Assembly (NCBI GenBank): GCA_030684835.1 | Contig: JAUXWZ010000131.1 | Location: forward strand, 1 to 64,000 | DNA from: Beijerinckiaceae bacterium | GTDB taxonomy: Bacteria; Pseudomonadota; Alphaproteobacteria; Rhizobiales; Beijerinckiaceae | DNA: 64,000 bases | Reading direction: 5' to 3' | Part shown: positions 25,022 through 33,567 of the stretch, piece after piece | Position numbering within the stretch: position 1 is the first letter of the stretch | Layout: every line of letters begins with the position of its first letter | Notes under the pieces: model-generated | Database searches by the model: none | The model's input: the letters and a program-made list of their open reading frames with translations, nothing else | Told to the model about the DNA's origin: nothing | Position numbers and translations under genes: made by a program

Positions 25022-25852
25022 TCAATCGCGTGAGAAGTTTCCAAGGCCGGGCTTGAAGCTCTTCTCGTCGAGGAATTGCGTCATCGCCTTCTCGCGACCC
25101 TTCTCGGGGTCCATGAACTTCAGCGCGTCGCTCTTGCAGTTGAGATAGTCGAGCGCCTGGTCCTTGCTCATGTTGCGGACGCTGCGCACGGCTTCCTTCG
25201 TGTAGCGGACGGCCGCAGGGCTCTTGGAGGCAAGGTTGTTTGCGAGCTTCATCGTTTCTTCGCGCAGCTTTTCAGGCGGCACGGACTTGTTGACGAACTT
25301 CATGGCGCCCGCTTCCGCGCCGGAGAACTTCTCGCCGGTCACCGAATAATACATGGCGTCGCGATAGTTCATGACCTGCGTCACCGCCCAGGCGACAAGA
25401 CCGCCGGGAATGATGCCCCAGTTGACTTCCGACAGGCCGAACGTTGCGTCGTCTGCAGCGATGGCGAAATCGCACGCGATCACCGGCGTGAAGCCGCCGC
25501 CGAAGCAGTAACCGTGAACCATGGCGATCGTCGGCTTGCGATACATCGAAAGCTTGTTCCAGCGCCACTCGTGAGCGGCGGCGCGCGCGCGGTTGCGCGC
25601 CTTGGCGTCACCCTCGGTGCCGCGGAAGTAAAGCTTGAGATCCTGACCAGCGCAGAAGTTGCCGCCGGCGCCCGTCACGATGACGACGCGGGTTTCGTCA
25701 TCTTCTTCAGCCCAGTCAAGAGCTTCGCACATGTCCATATGCAATTGCGGGCTCATCGCGTTCCGCTTTTCCGGGCGGTTCAGGATGACAAAGGTGACCG
25801 GGCCTTCGCGCTCGATCTTCACGCATTCGAATGTTGGCACTGCTTCGGTCAT
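25022..25852 (-). CDS. Crotonase-fold enzyme, hydroxycinnamoyl-CoA hydratase/lyase-like
   Basis: A 276-residue crotonase-fold protein. Length and blocks match p-hydroxycinnamoyl-CoA hydratase/lyase as I recall it: ILNRPEKRNAMSP, DLKLYFRGTEGD, MYRKPTIAMVHGYCFGGG, FGLSEVNWGIIPGG and FLDEKSFKPGL. Tyr75 and the catalytic Glu142 are kept. Compared with the remembered Pseudomonas enzyme, Met70 is Gln, Ser123 is Thr122, and Tyr239, which recognises the phenol hydroxyl, is Asn238. The chain-shortening chemistry may remain, with a different acyl group. GGAGGAAAC precedes ATG 25852; a longer frame upstream lacks such a site. It is second in a leftward operon, 38 bp after the ABC ATPase gene. Confidence 0.85.
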   Translation of the reverse strand: MTEAVPTFECVKIEREGPVTFVILNRPEKRNAMSPQLHMDMCEALDWAEEDDETRVVIVTGAGGNFCAGQDLKLYFRGTEGDAKARNRARAAAHEWRWNKLSMYRKPTIAMVHGYCFGGGFTPVIACDFAIAADDATFGLSEVNWGIIPGGLVAWAVTQVMNYRDAMYYSVTGEKFSGAEAGAMKFVNKSVPPEKLREETMKLANNLASKSPAAVRYTKEAVRSVRNMSKDQALDYLNCKSDALKFMDPEKGREKAMTQFLDEKSFKPGLGNFSRD

Positions 25853-25890
25853 GTTTCCTCCATGGGTTGGTTTATTATTAAAGCGATAGA

Positions 25891-26997
25891 TTATTGCCGC
25901 GCCACGGCGATGCATTTTTCAGGATCGAGGTGCAAGTGAATGGTTCCGCCTTCGTGCGCATTGAGTGTTGAATGCGCGCGGGCCAACATTTCATAGTCGC
26001 CGAGCTTGACCTTCATATCGATGTATTCGCCCAGAAAAACCGCCTGGTCGACAATGCCCTCGATGGAATTTTTGCCGCCAGTGTCGTGAGCGCTATTTGA
26101 AAGATGCACGTCTTCAGGCCGGACAGAAACAGAGATGCTGCTGTTATCCTCCAGCGCGTGTTCGCTTTTCACCTTCAGCACGCCGATCGCCGTGCGTACG
26201 TTCCAGTATTTGTCTGAGCCTTCGCGGCCCAGCACCGTTCCGTCGAGAAAGTTGGTGGTGCCGATAAAGTCCGCGACGAACTTTGTGCGTGGACGCTCGT
26301 AAATGTCGCGCGGCGTGGCCAACTGCACGATGCGGCCCTCGTTCATGACGGCGATTTCATCGGACAGCGCCAGTGCTTCGCTCTGGTCGTGCGTGACGTA
26401 AATCGTCGTCAGTTTGAAGGTGTTCTGCATGCGTTTCAACTCGAATCGCATTTTCTCGCGCAACTTTGCGTCGAGGTTTGAGAGGGGCTCGTCGAGAAGG
26501 AGCAGTTTGGGCTCCATCACGAGAGCACGTGCGAGGGCGAGGCGCTGCTGTTGTCCGCCCGAGAGTTTTGTTGCTTCGCGCTCCGCCAGGTGGTCGAGCC
26601 CCACAGCCGAAAGGACGCGCATCACCCGATCGCGAATTTCCGATGGCGACGGCTTGTTCTTGCGCACTTCAAGCGGGAAGGAGACGTTTTTGAACACATT
26701 CATATGCGGCCAGATCGCGTATGACTGAAACACCATGCCGAAGTTGCGCTCGTTGGGCGGCAGGAAGATGTTTCGCGCTGCCGAATAGACCGTGCGATCG
26801 CCGACGACAATCTCGCCAGAGACAGGTTTCTCCAGTCCGGCGATTGAGCGCAGCGTTGTCGTCTTGCCGCAGCCCGATGGTCCTAGCAGTGTGAAAAACT
26901 TACCCTCTGGGACGTGAAAATTCACATCCTGCGCGGCCCTGACGATAGCGCCATTCTGGCCGCGGTATTCGGTGCAAAGGCCCGCTACATTGAGCAT
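25891..26997 (-). CDS. ABC transporter ATP-binding protein, Fbp/Pot type with TOBE domain
   Basis: A 368-residue importer ATPase. Walker A is GPSGCGKTTTLRSIAGLE, the Q-loop is MVFQSYAIWPHMNV, the signature LSGGQQQRLALARAL, Walker B LLLLDEPLSNLDAKL and the switch His lies in YVTHDQSEALAL. The C-terminal third (from about 240) is a TOBE domain with SVRPEDVHLS. No permease or binding protein is on this strand. The only matching membrane partner is the fused permease at 30707 in the divergent operon, so the transporter is split across the divergon. AGGAAC precedes the ATG. Confidence 0.92.
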   Translation of the reverse strand: MLNVAGLCTEYRGQNGAIVRAAQDVNFHVPEGKFFTLLGPSGCGKTTTLRSIAGLEKPVSGEIVVGDRTVYSAARNIFLPPNERNFGMVFQSYAIWPHMNVFKNVSFPLEVRKNKPSPSEIRDRVMRVLSAVGLDHLAEREATKLSGGQQQRLALARALVMEPKLLLLDEPLSNLDAKLREKMRFELKRMQNTFKLTTIYVTHDQSEALALSDEIAVMNEGRIVQLATPRDIYERPRTKFVADFIGTTNFLDGTVLGREGSDKYWNVRTAIGVLKVKSEHALEDNSSISVSVRPEDVHLSNSAHDTGGKNSIEGIVDQAVFLGEYIDMKVKLGDYEMLARAHSTLNAHEGGTIHLHLDPEKCIAVARQ

Positions 26998-27336
26998 TCG
27001 TCGTTCCTGTTCCCGTCCCAGACATCCAGCAAGCGGAGCTTACGCCTTGACGCGCTCCGGCCGCAAATTAGTTGAGATGAGGAGGGAATCTGCGCCCATG
27101 AGAAATATCCCATGCAGGCTCGACGGCCTTGCCGCCTTTGGCGACATCGATTTCCTCCCGTCTCGTTAGCGCGCATTTGCGCACAAGGGGAGCGCATGCG
27201 CAAGACGGAGCAGGCGGCGCGCGGCATGCACGGGCTGATTTTCATTGATGGCCCTTGCGCGCTGCAATTTGTAAATGGATATTGCGCGCCCGGCGCGTGA
27301 ATACCGCGCCGCAGAATAATATTGAGAGGAAACGTC
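26998..27336. other. Divergent intergenic region without a supported gene
   Basis: This 339-bp gap separates the leftward ABC ATPase and the rightward acyl-CoA synthetase and must hold both promoters. A short frame of 34 codons at 27196-27300 follows GGGGAG but resembles nothing I know. I found no clear operator palindrome or riboswitch-like fold by eye. Confidence 0.5.
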
Positions 27337-29505
27337 TTGGACTTTGCCGCCGCCAGAGCAAGAGTGGGCGCGCTCGTAGCGCCGCGAAACGTCGTGCTCG
27401 TCGGCGCTAGCGACCGGCCCGGTAGTTGGGCGGCTCGCGTGTGGCGAAATCTGAATCGGTACGGCTTTGACGGGCCTCTTTTCCCGATGAACCCCGGCCG
27501 CGCCGAAATTGGTGGCGAAATTTGCTATCCCGACTTCGCATCACTTCCTGAAAAGCCAGATCACCTCGTGATTCTGGCGCCTGCGGCGCACGTGCCCGAT
27601 GTGTTGCGCACCGGCGCGGCAGGGGGCGCGCGCTCGGCGACCATATTCTCGGCAGGTTTTGGCGAGGGCGAAGGCGCCGGGAGCGCGCTGGGCGCAGAGC
27701 TTCGCACCGCGCTGGAGGAAACCGGCATTGCAGTTTCCGGCCCCAATTGCATGGGCAATGTCTGCGCGCCGTCGCGTCTGGTGACGCTGACCGAGGATCG
27801 CCAGTTGAACTTGTCCGGCGGGCCCATCGCGCTGGTAGGACAAAGCGGCGGCGTCATGATTTTCCTCAATCAGTCGCTGGAGGAGCGCGGTCTTTTTGCC
27901 GATTATCTCATCACCAGCGGTAACGAAGCCGGCTTGTCGGTGGCCGACTACATTGCCTATTTCGCGGATGAGCCGCGCATCAAGGTGATCATCGTCTACA
28001 TCGAGGCGCTCAAGCGCGCGGATGATTTCCGGCAGGCTTGCCTCGCCGCCCGCGCTGCGGGCAAATCTGTCATTGCGCTGAAACTCGGCGGATCCGAAGA
28101 GGGGCGTTCCGCCGCGATGGCGCATACGGGGTCGCTGGCCGGTTCGCTCGAAGCGTTCGACGCACTGGCCGCGGACTGCGGCGTGATTCGCGCCGATACA
28201 CTCGATGACGCTGTCGAACTGGCGGAGTTGCTGGCCCATGCGTCGCCGCCTGCTGGCCCGCGTCTTGGCGCCATCACGCTGTCGGGCGCCTATCGCGGGT
28301 TGCTGCTCGACGCCGCCGCGCGTTGCGGGCTGCAATTTCCCGAGTTGTCGCCAGAGACGACTGCGCGCCTTCAGGCGACTGTGGGCGTAGGATCCCATGT
28401 CAGCAATCCCATCGATGGCGGCTTCAGCATATTGACCAGCGACGCGGCCTACCGCACCTGCATTGAAGCGATGCGCGCAGATCCCGACGTCGACATGGTG
28501 TTGCTGCAGGAAGCGCTGCCGCGCGCCGCCGGATCGCCCCGCGCCGAAAAATACATCCGCATTGTCGAGGAATACGCGGCGCAGCCGGGGAAGCCGATCG
28601 CGTGCGTCACCATGGCCTCCCACGGTCAGAGCGATTACAGCCGCGCCCAACGGGCTGACGCGCCGCATCTGCCGTTTCTTCAGGAGGCGAACAAGGCCCT
28701 CCGCGCCATCCAGTGCGTCGTCGAGCGGGATCGAAGGGTCGCATTGGCGGCTGAGCCGCAAACCTTAATGCTGGACGCCTCAATGCTGGACAGTCCCGCG
28801 CGCTTGGCGGCGCGTGAACGCGTGCGGGCGCTGGCTGGCGCTGGCGTGACGGCGTTGAGCGAGGTTGAATCAAAGTCGATCCTGGCGAGCTACGGCCTTC
28901 CGCTTTCACGTGAAGCAACAGCAGCCAATGTTCAGGAGGCCGCCGCAGCCGCGCGCGCCATAGGCTATCCCCTCGTGGTGAAAGGCGTATCGGGCGCTCT
29001 TCAGCACAAGACGGAAGCAGGGGCAGTCATTCTCGACGTGCGCGACGAGGCGGGCGTACTCGCGGCCTGCGCGCAGATCGCCGCAAACATGCGAAAGGCC
29101 GGAATCGATTCGCCTCCGGATGGTTTTCTGCTCGCTGAACAGGCGCCCGAGGGCGTTGAGCTTGTGATCGGAGCCCACCGCGACCCTGAATGTGGACTTG
29201 TCTTCATGGCCGGCGCCGGCGGCGTCCTGCTGGAGTTGATGAAGGACGTGAGTTTTGCAGCGGCGCCGATGACCCGCGCCAAGGCGCTCGACATGATCGC
29301 ACGCACCCGCGCACGCAAGCTGATCGAAGGCTTTCGCGGCGGGGCTGCGCTCGACGCCGAGCCGGTCATCATCGCGCTCATGGCGCTTGGCGCGCTTGCT
29401 CAGGATGTTGGGGACTGCATCGAATCTATCGACATCAATCCGTTCCGCTTGCTGCCTACAGGCGGCCGCGCGCTGGATGCGCTGATCATCCTGCGACGGC
29501 CATAA
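27337..29505 (+). CDS. NDP-forming acyl-CoA synthetase, fused alpha-beta (AcdA-AcdB-like), copy 1
   Basis: A 722-residue enzyme that makes an acyl-CoA from acid, CoA and ATP with ADP and phosphate as products, through a phosphohistidine. Domains in order are CoA-binding (APRNVVLVGASDRPGSW), succinyl-CoA-ligase-like domains with the phosphoryl-acceptor His263 in MAHTGSLAGS, and a C-terminal ATP-grasp domain (YPLVVKGVSGALQHKTEAGAV onward). The start is probably TTG 27337, eight bases after GAGAGGA. It heads the rightward operon that also encodes two binding proteins and the permease, so it likely activates the imported acid. The acyl specificity is unknown. Confidence 0.9.
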   Translation: MDFAAARARVGALVAPRNVVLVGASDRPGSWAARVWRNLNRYGFDGPLFPMNPGRAEIGGEICYPDFASLPEKPDHLVILAPAAHVPDVLRTGAAGGARSATIFSAGFGEGEGAGSALGAELRTALEETGIAVSGPNCMGNVCAPSRLVTLTEDRQLNLSGGPIALVGQSGGVMIFLNQSLEERGLFADYLITSGNEAGLSVADYIAYFADEPRIKVIIVYIEALKRADDFRQACLAARAAGKSVIALKLGGSEEGRSAAMAHTGSLAGSLEAFDALAADCGVIRADTLDDAVELAELLAHASPPAGPRLGAITLSGAYRGLLLDAAARCGLQFPELSPETTARLQATVGVGSHVSNPIDGGFSILTSDAAYRTCIEAMRADPDVDMVLLQEALPRAAGSPRAEKYIRIVEEYAAQPGKPIACVTMASHGQSDYSRAQRADAPHLPFLQEANKALRAIQCVVERDRRVALAAEPQTLMLDASMLDSPARLAARERVRALAGAGVTALSEVESKSILASYGLPLSREATAANVQEAAAAARAIGYPLVVKGVSGALQHKTEAGAVILDVRDEAGVLAACAQIAANMRKAGIDSPPDGFLLAEQAPEGVELVIGAHRDPECGLVFMAGAGGVLLELMKDVSFAAAPMTRAKALDMIARTRARKLIEGFRGGAALDAEPVIIALMALGALAQDVGDCIESIDINPFRLLPTGGRALDALIILRRP

Positions 29506-29648
29506 GCGTGTGGTGATGGTGAGAAGGTTTCCAATACGCCCGAGGCCATATAACCTGCCGTTGCGCCTGCTTGCGCACCGGGAGGAATACGTCTGCGAAC
29601 GCCTGATGGCGAAATCGCATAATCGTTCAAATGAACGGAGGGAATAAT

Positions 29649-30695
29649 ATGAAAGCTGCGCTCAACATGCTGGCGATAGCGCTCACGGCTGCGCTTGCGT
29701 CTCTTGCGCTTGCGCCTCTTGCGCCGGCGGCTGCCGCCGATCCTGCGCTGATCGCCGCCGCCAAGAAGGAAGGGCAGCTCACCTGGTACACGACTCAGAT
29801 CGTGAACCAGTTTGCGCGTCCCGCCGCCGAGGCGTTTCAGAAGAAATACGGCATCCGCGTCAACTACATTCGCGCGGACTCGAACGAAGTGACGCTGCGC
29901 ATCCAGAACGAAGGCAAGGCTGGCCGCGTTCAGGCGGACGTCTTCGACGGCACCGGCGCGACCGCCGCGCTGAAGAATAATAATCTCGTGGCCAAATACA
30001 TTCCACAAAGCGCGGATCGACTGCCTGCGCGCTACAAGGACAAGGACGGCTATTGGGTCGCCACAAACCTGTACGTCCTGACGCCCGCCTACAACACCGA
30101 GCTTGTGAAGAAGGGCACGCAGCCAAAGACATTCCAGGATCTGCTTGATCCAAAATGGCGCGGCAAGTTGGCGTGGAACTCCAGCGTCACACCCTCGGGC
30201 GGAGCCGGTTTTGTTGGAGTCGTCCTCGCGCATATGGGCGAGGAAAAAGGAATGGCGTATCTTCGCCAGCTCTCGGGACAGAAAATAACCGGCCTTCAGG
30301 TCGCCGCCCGTCAGGTGCTCGATCAGGTCATCGCGGGCGAGTATCCGATCGCGTTGAACATCTTCAACAATCATGCGGTGATCAGCGCGGCCAAGGGCGC
30401 GCCGGTTGATTGGATCGCGATGGAGCCTGCGCTGGGCGTGTTCTCCTGCCTGTCTTTGACGGCTGGCGCGCCAAACCCGAATGCGGGCAAGCTGTTCATC
30501 GATTTCCTGATGTCAGAAGAGGGCCAGAAACTGTATCGCGACGCTGACTATCTGCCGGTCGATCCAGCCGTTCAGCCAAAAGATCCGGCCCTGCGCCCCG
30601 GCGACAATACTTTTCCAGCCCTCTTCATGACGCCTGAAGAAGTGTTCGACAACCTTCCCAAGTGGGGCGCCATCTACAAAGACGTGTTCCGCTAA
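29649..30695 (+). CDS. Periplasmic binding protein 1, Fbp/Afu-type ABC importer
   Basis: A 348-residue binding protein with signal peptide MKAALNMLAIALTAALASL ending at AAAADPA. The mature N-terminus KKEGQLTWYTTQIVNQF and DLLDPKWRGKLAWN are typical of the ferric/thiamine/aminoethylphosphonate class. The region that in FbpA carries the iron-binding tyrosine pair reads ALNIFNNHAVISA, with no Tyr-Tyr. An iron role is therefore unlikely and an organic anion is favoured. GGAGGG precedes ATG 29649. It lies 143 bp after the synthetase and 11 bp before the permease. Confidence 0.9.
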   Translation: MKAALNMLAIALTAALASLALAPLAPAAAADPALIAAAKKEGQLTWYTTQIVNQFARPAAEAFQKKYGIRVNYIRADSNEVTLRIQNEGKAGRVQADVFDGTGATAALKNNNLVAKYIPQSADRLPARYKDKDGYWVATNLYVLTPAYNTELVKKGTQPKTFQDLLDPKWRGKLAWNSSVTPSGGAGFVGVVLAHMGEEKGMAYLRQLSGQKITGLQVAARQVLDQVIAGEYPIALNIFNNHAVISAAKGAPVDWIAMEPALGVFSCLSLTAGAPNPNAGKLFIDFLMSEEGQKLYRDADYLPVDPAVQPKDPALRPGDNTFPALFMTPEEVFDNLPKWGAIYKDVFR

Positions 30696-30706
30696 GGATG
30701 AGTAGA

Positions 30707-32458
30707 ATGGTCTTTGAACAGGTTTCAGCAGGACAAAAACCGCGCGCTAAGGCGCGCGGTAATTTGTTTGCGCATCGCTTAGAGCAAAAGACGATCATAT
30801 CTGCCGTCGTAGGTCTGATCCTCGCGGTGCTTGTCCTGCCCCCGTTGTACTTTCTGTTCATTGGCGCGGTCACCGTCGATGAAGGCGGGCAGACGCGCTA
30901 CACGCTTGAGCGCTTCGTCATGCTTTTGTCGCAGCGCGGCATTCTCATCAGCACGTTCAACTCGTTTGTCTTCGCCATCGGCAGCGCGCTTCTCTCGTTG
31001 CTCATCGGCGGGCTTGCCGCATGGCTTGTGGAGCGCACAAACGCGCCGCTGAAGTCACTCACCTACCTAACCAATGTCATCGCCCTCGGCACGCCATACG
31101 TTCTCTACACCAGCGCATGGTTGCTGCTGCTCGCACGCTCGGGCCCGATCAACACTTGGTATCGCCAATTGAGCGGCGAAACCGGTGTGATCATCAACGT
31201 TTATGGCATGGGCGGCATGATCCTCATCGAGGGCCTGCTCTGGTCGCCGCTCGTCTTCCTTCTTCTCGGCGCCACGCTGCGAAACTTCAATCCGGCGCTG
31301 GAGGAGGCGGCCCGCATGTCCGGCGCCACGACATGGGGCACCATCCGTCGCGTCACGTTGCCCTTGTCGATGCCGGCCATCCTCGCGCTTTCGATGCTCG
31401 TCTTCATCCGCACAGTGGAAGCGTTCGAAGTGCCCGCGCTCGTGGGGCTGCCGGGACGCGTCCATGTACTCACAACCGACATCTACGAGATGATGCATCG
31501 CACGATGCCTCCTGATATCGGCTCCGCCAGCGCGCTGTCGCTCATTCTGCTCTTCATCGTTGGCGCGCTGCTGTTCTGGTATAGCCGCCTGACGCGCAAC
31601 GCCGAGAAATTCGCCACCGTCACGGGCAAGAGCTTCCGACCGAACCAGATTGACCTTGGCGCATGGCGGCCCCTCGCTGGCTTTGCGCTGGCGTTCTACT
31701 TCTTTCTGCTGATTGTCTTGCCTGCGTTCATTCTCGTCTGGGCGTCGCTGCTGCCGTTCTACCAGACCTTCCGTTCGCAGGCGTTTCCTCTCCTCACGCT
31801 GGACAATTACCGCGCGGTCCTGAACTCGCCGCGCTACATATCGCTTCTCATAAACACGTTGCTGATCGCCTTTGCCACAGCAAGCGCCGTCATGCTGATT
31901 ACCGCGATCAGCGCGTGGCTGACCGTGCGCAAGGCGCCGGGCGCCCGCGTGCTCGATAACCTTGGCACGGCGCCGCTCGTCTTTCCGGGCATCGTGCTGG
32001 GCGTGGGCGTGATGCAGTTCTTCCTGCAAGTGCCAGTCGGCATTTACGGCACGATCTGGATCATCGTCTGGGCGCTTGTGATCAATTATCTGCCCTATGG
32101 CGTGCGCTACAGTTACGCTGGCATGATTCAGCTTCACCGCGAATTGGAGGAGGCTGCGTCGGCTGCGGGGGCGACGCCTTTTACCGGCTTCCGGCGGATC
32201 GTGTTTCCGCTTCTTACCCCCTCGCTCATAGCGGGCTGGCTGTTCATCTTCCTGCTTGCGACACGCGTCCTTTCGCTTCCCGTTTTGTTATCAGGACCAA
32301 GTTCGCAGACGATGGCGGTCGCCATGTTCGATCTGTGGGGCAACGGGCAGGGGCCAGAGCTGGCGGCGCTGGGCCTCATGTGGAGCCTGTCGATGACGTG
32401 CATTGCTGTTGTCTTTTATCTGGTCGCCCAGCGCGGCGGCGGGTTGCAGCGTGCGTAA
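30707..32458 (+). CDS. Fused two-domain ABC permease, FbpB-like
   Basis: A 583-residue inner-membrane protein with two consecutive transport domains, about 12 helices. The first coupling loop is EEAARMSGATTWGTIRRVTLP, the second EEAASAAGATPFTGFRRIVFP; each keeps the EAA-x3-G core. As a pseudo-dimer it needs only one ATPase type, supplied in all likelihood by the divergent gene at 25891. ATG 30707 is chosen with AAGG nine bases before it; an ATG three codons earlier sits too close to that site. It lies between the two paralogous binding proteins, which may feed the same channel. Confidence 0.92.
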   Translation: MVFEQVSAGQKPRAKARGNLFAHRLEQKTIISAVVGLILAVLVLPPLYFLFIGAVTVDEGGQTRYTLERFVMLLSQRGILISTFNSFVFAIGSALLSLLIGGLAAWLVERTNAPLKSLTYLTNVIALGTPYVLYTSAWLLLLARSGPINTWYRQLSGETGVIINVYGMGGMILIEGLLWSPLVFLLLGATLRNFNPALEEAARMSGATTWGTIRRVTLPLSMPAILALSMLVFIRTVEAFEVPALVGLPGRVHVLTTDIYEMMHRTMPPDIGSASALSLILLFIVGALLFWYSRLTRNAEKFATVTGKSFRPNQIDLGAWRPLAGFALAFYFFLLIVLPAFILVWASLLPFYQTFRSQAFPLLTLDNYRAVLNSPRYISLLINTLLIAFATASAVMLITAISAWLTVRKAPGARVLDNLGTAPLVFPGIVLGVGVMQFFLQVPVGIYGTIWIIVWALVINYLPYGVRYSYAGMIQLHRELEEAASAAGATPFTGFRRIVFPLLTPSLIAGWLFIFLLATRVLSLPVLLSGPSSQTMAVAMFDLWGNGQGPELAALGLMWSLSMTCIAVVFYLVAQRGGGLQRA

Positions 32459-32506
32459 ACACGAATAGCGGGCGGCCCAATGGCCCGCATAACGAGGGAG
32501 GCTGTC

Positions 32507-33538
32507 ATGAATAAGCTTGCCGGAGCCGTGTTTAGTCTATTCGTCATTGCACTTTGCTCGCAATCAACCGTTCGCGCCGAGCCGTCCGCTGAACTGATCG
32601 CCCGCGCGAAAAAGGACGGCCGCGTCACCTGGTACACCGATCTCATCGTTAATCAGATCGTGCGTCCGCTTTCAGAGGCCTTCGAGGCGAAATACGGCGT
32701 GAAGCTCGATTATGCCCGCGGCGACAGCCAGGACAATCTGCTGAAAGCGCTCAACGAGATCCGCGCGGGGCGGCCCGTGGGCGACCTTGTGTCGGTCACG
32801 ACCGGCATGCATTCACTCATCGAGATCGGCGCGGCTCGGCGTTACGTGTCCGAGGGCGTCTCGCTCATCCCGGCGCATTTCCGCGATCCCAAGGGCTTTT
32901 GGGTTGCGCCGAACTATTTTGTCATGACGCCAGCCGTCAACACCACGATGGTGAAGCCGCAGGACATCCCGAAGACCTATGACGACCTGCTTGATCCGAA
33001 ATGGCGTGGGCGCATGGTTTGGAAGCCCAACGACATGTCCGGCGCGCCGGGCTTCATCGCTAACGTGCTCTTGAGCATGGGCGAAGACAAGGGCATGGAT
33101 TATCTGCGCAAGCTGTCAGGGCAAAACATTACTTCGGTGCAGGCGAGCGCGCGCGCCATTCTCAATCAGGTTATCGCCGGCGAATATCCGATGGCGCTGC
33201 AGGTTTTCAATCATCATGCGGTGTTGAGCGCCGCCGTGGGCGCGCCGTCGCAATGGGTGCCGTTGTCGCCAGCGGCTGTCACAGTTAGTCAAGTGGCGCT
33301 AATCCAGGGCAGCCCACGACAGGCTGCGGCGGAGCTTCTGGTCGAATTCCTGATCTCGAAGGAAGGCCAGGCGATATATCAGAAGTCCGGGTACTTCCCG
33401 ACGCACCCGGATGTACCGGCGCCCTGGCCGGAGCTTTCGCCGACGGGCGGGAAGTATACCGCCAACGTGATTGATCCCGAGATCATCACCCGCGATCTGG
33501 AAAAGTGGAACGGCATTTTCAAAACGATGTTTCGGTGA
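32507..33538 (+). CDS. Periplasmic binding protein 2, Fbp/Afu-type, paralogue of protein 1
   Basis: A 343-residue paralogue of the protein at 29649. The signal peptide MNKLAGAVFSLFVIALCSQ ends at VRAEPSA. Shared blocks are KKDGRVTWYTDLIVNQIVRP, DLLDPKWRGRMVWK, GEDKGMDYLRKLSGQNIT and ILNQVIAGEYPMALQVFN. Again no Tyr-Tyr pair follows; the segment reads FNHHAVLSA. Two binding proteins around one permease suggest two related ligands. GGGAGG precedes the ATG. The next synthetase gene starts 29 bp after the stop. Confidence 0.9.
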   Translation: MNKLAGAVFSLFVIALCSQSTVRAEPSAELIARAKKDGRVTWYTDLIVNQIVRPLSEAFEAKYGVKLDYARGDSQDNLLKALNEIRAGRPVGDLVSVTTGMHSLIEIGAARRYVSEGVSLIPAHFRDPKGFWVAPNYFVMTPAVNTTMVKPQDIPKTYDDLLDPKWRGRMVWKPNDMSGAPGFIANVLLSMGEDKGMDYLRKLSGQNITSVQASARAILNQVIAGEYPMALQVFNHHAVLSAAVGAPSQWVPLSPAAVTVSQVALIQGSPRQAAAELLVEFLISKEGQAIYQKSGYFPTHPDVPAPWPELSPTGGKYTANVIDPEIITRDLEKWNGIFKTMFR

Positions 33539-33567
33539 GAAGCTGGCAGGCAGGAGACGGACAGGGA

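Noticed and set aside
27541-28761. Open frame of 406 codons on the minus strand
   Set aside because: Antisense to the first NDP-forming acyl-CoA synthetase, whose domains are intact; no family motif on the minus strand.
31067-32137. Open frame of 356 codons on the minus strand
   Set aside because: Antisense to the fused permease; composition is extremely Arg/Gln/Asp-rich, typical of a shadow of membrane helices.
29649-33538. Iron(III) transport function for the Fbp-type binding proteins and permease
   Set aside because: Both binding proteins lack the tyrosine pair used for iron, and the gene neighbours are acyl-CoA enzymes. I kept the structural class but not the substrate.
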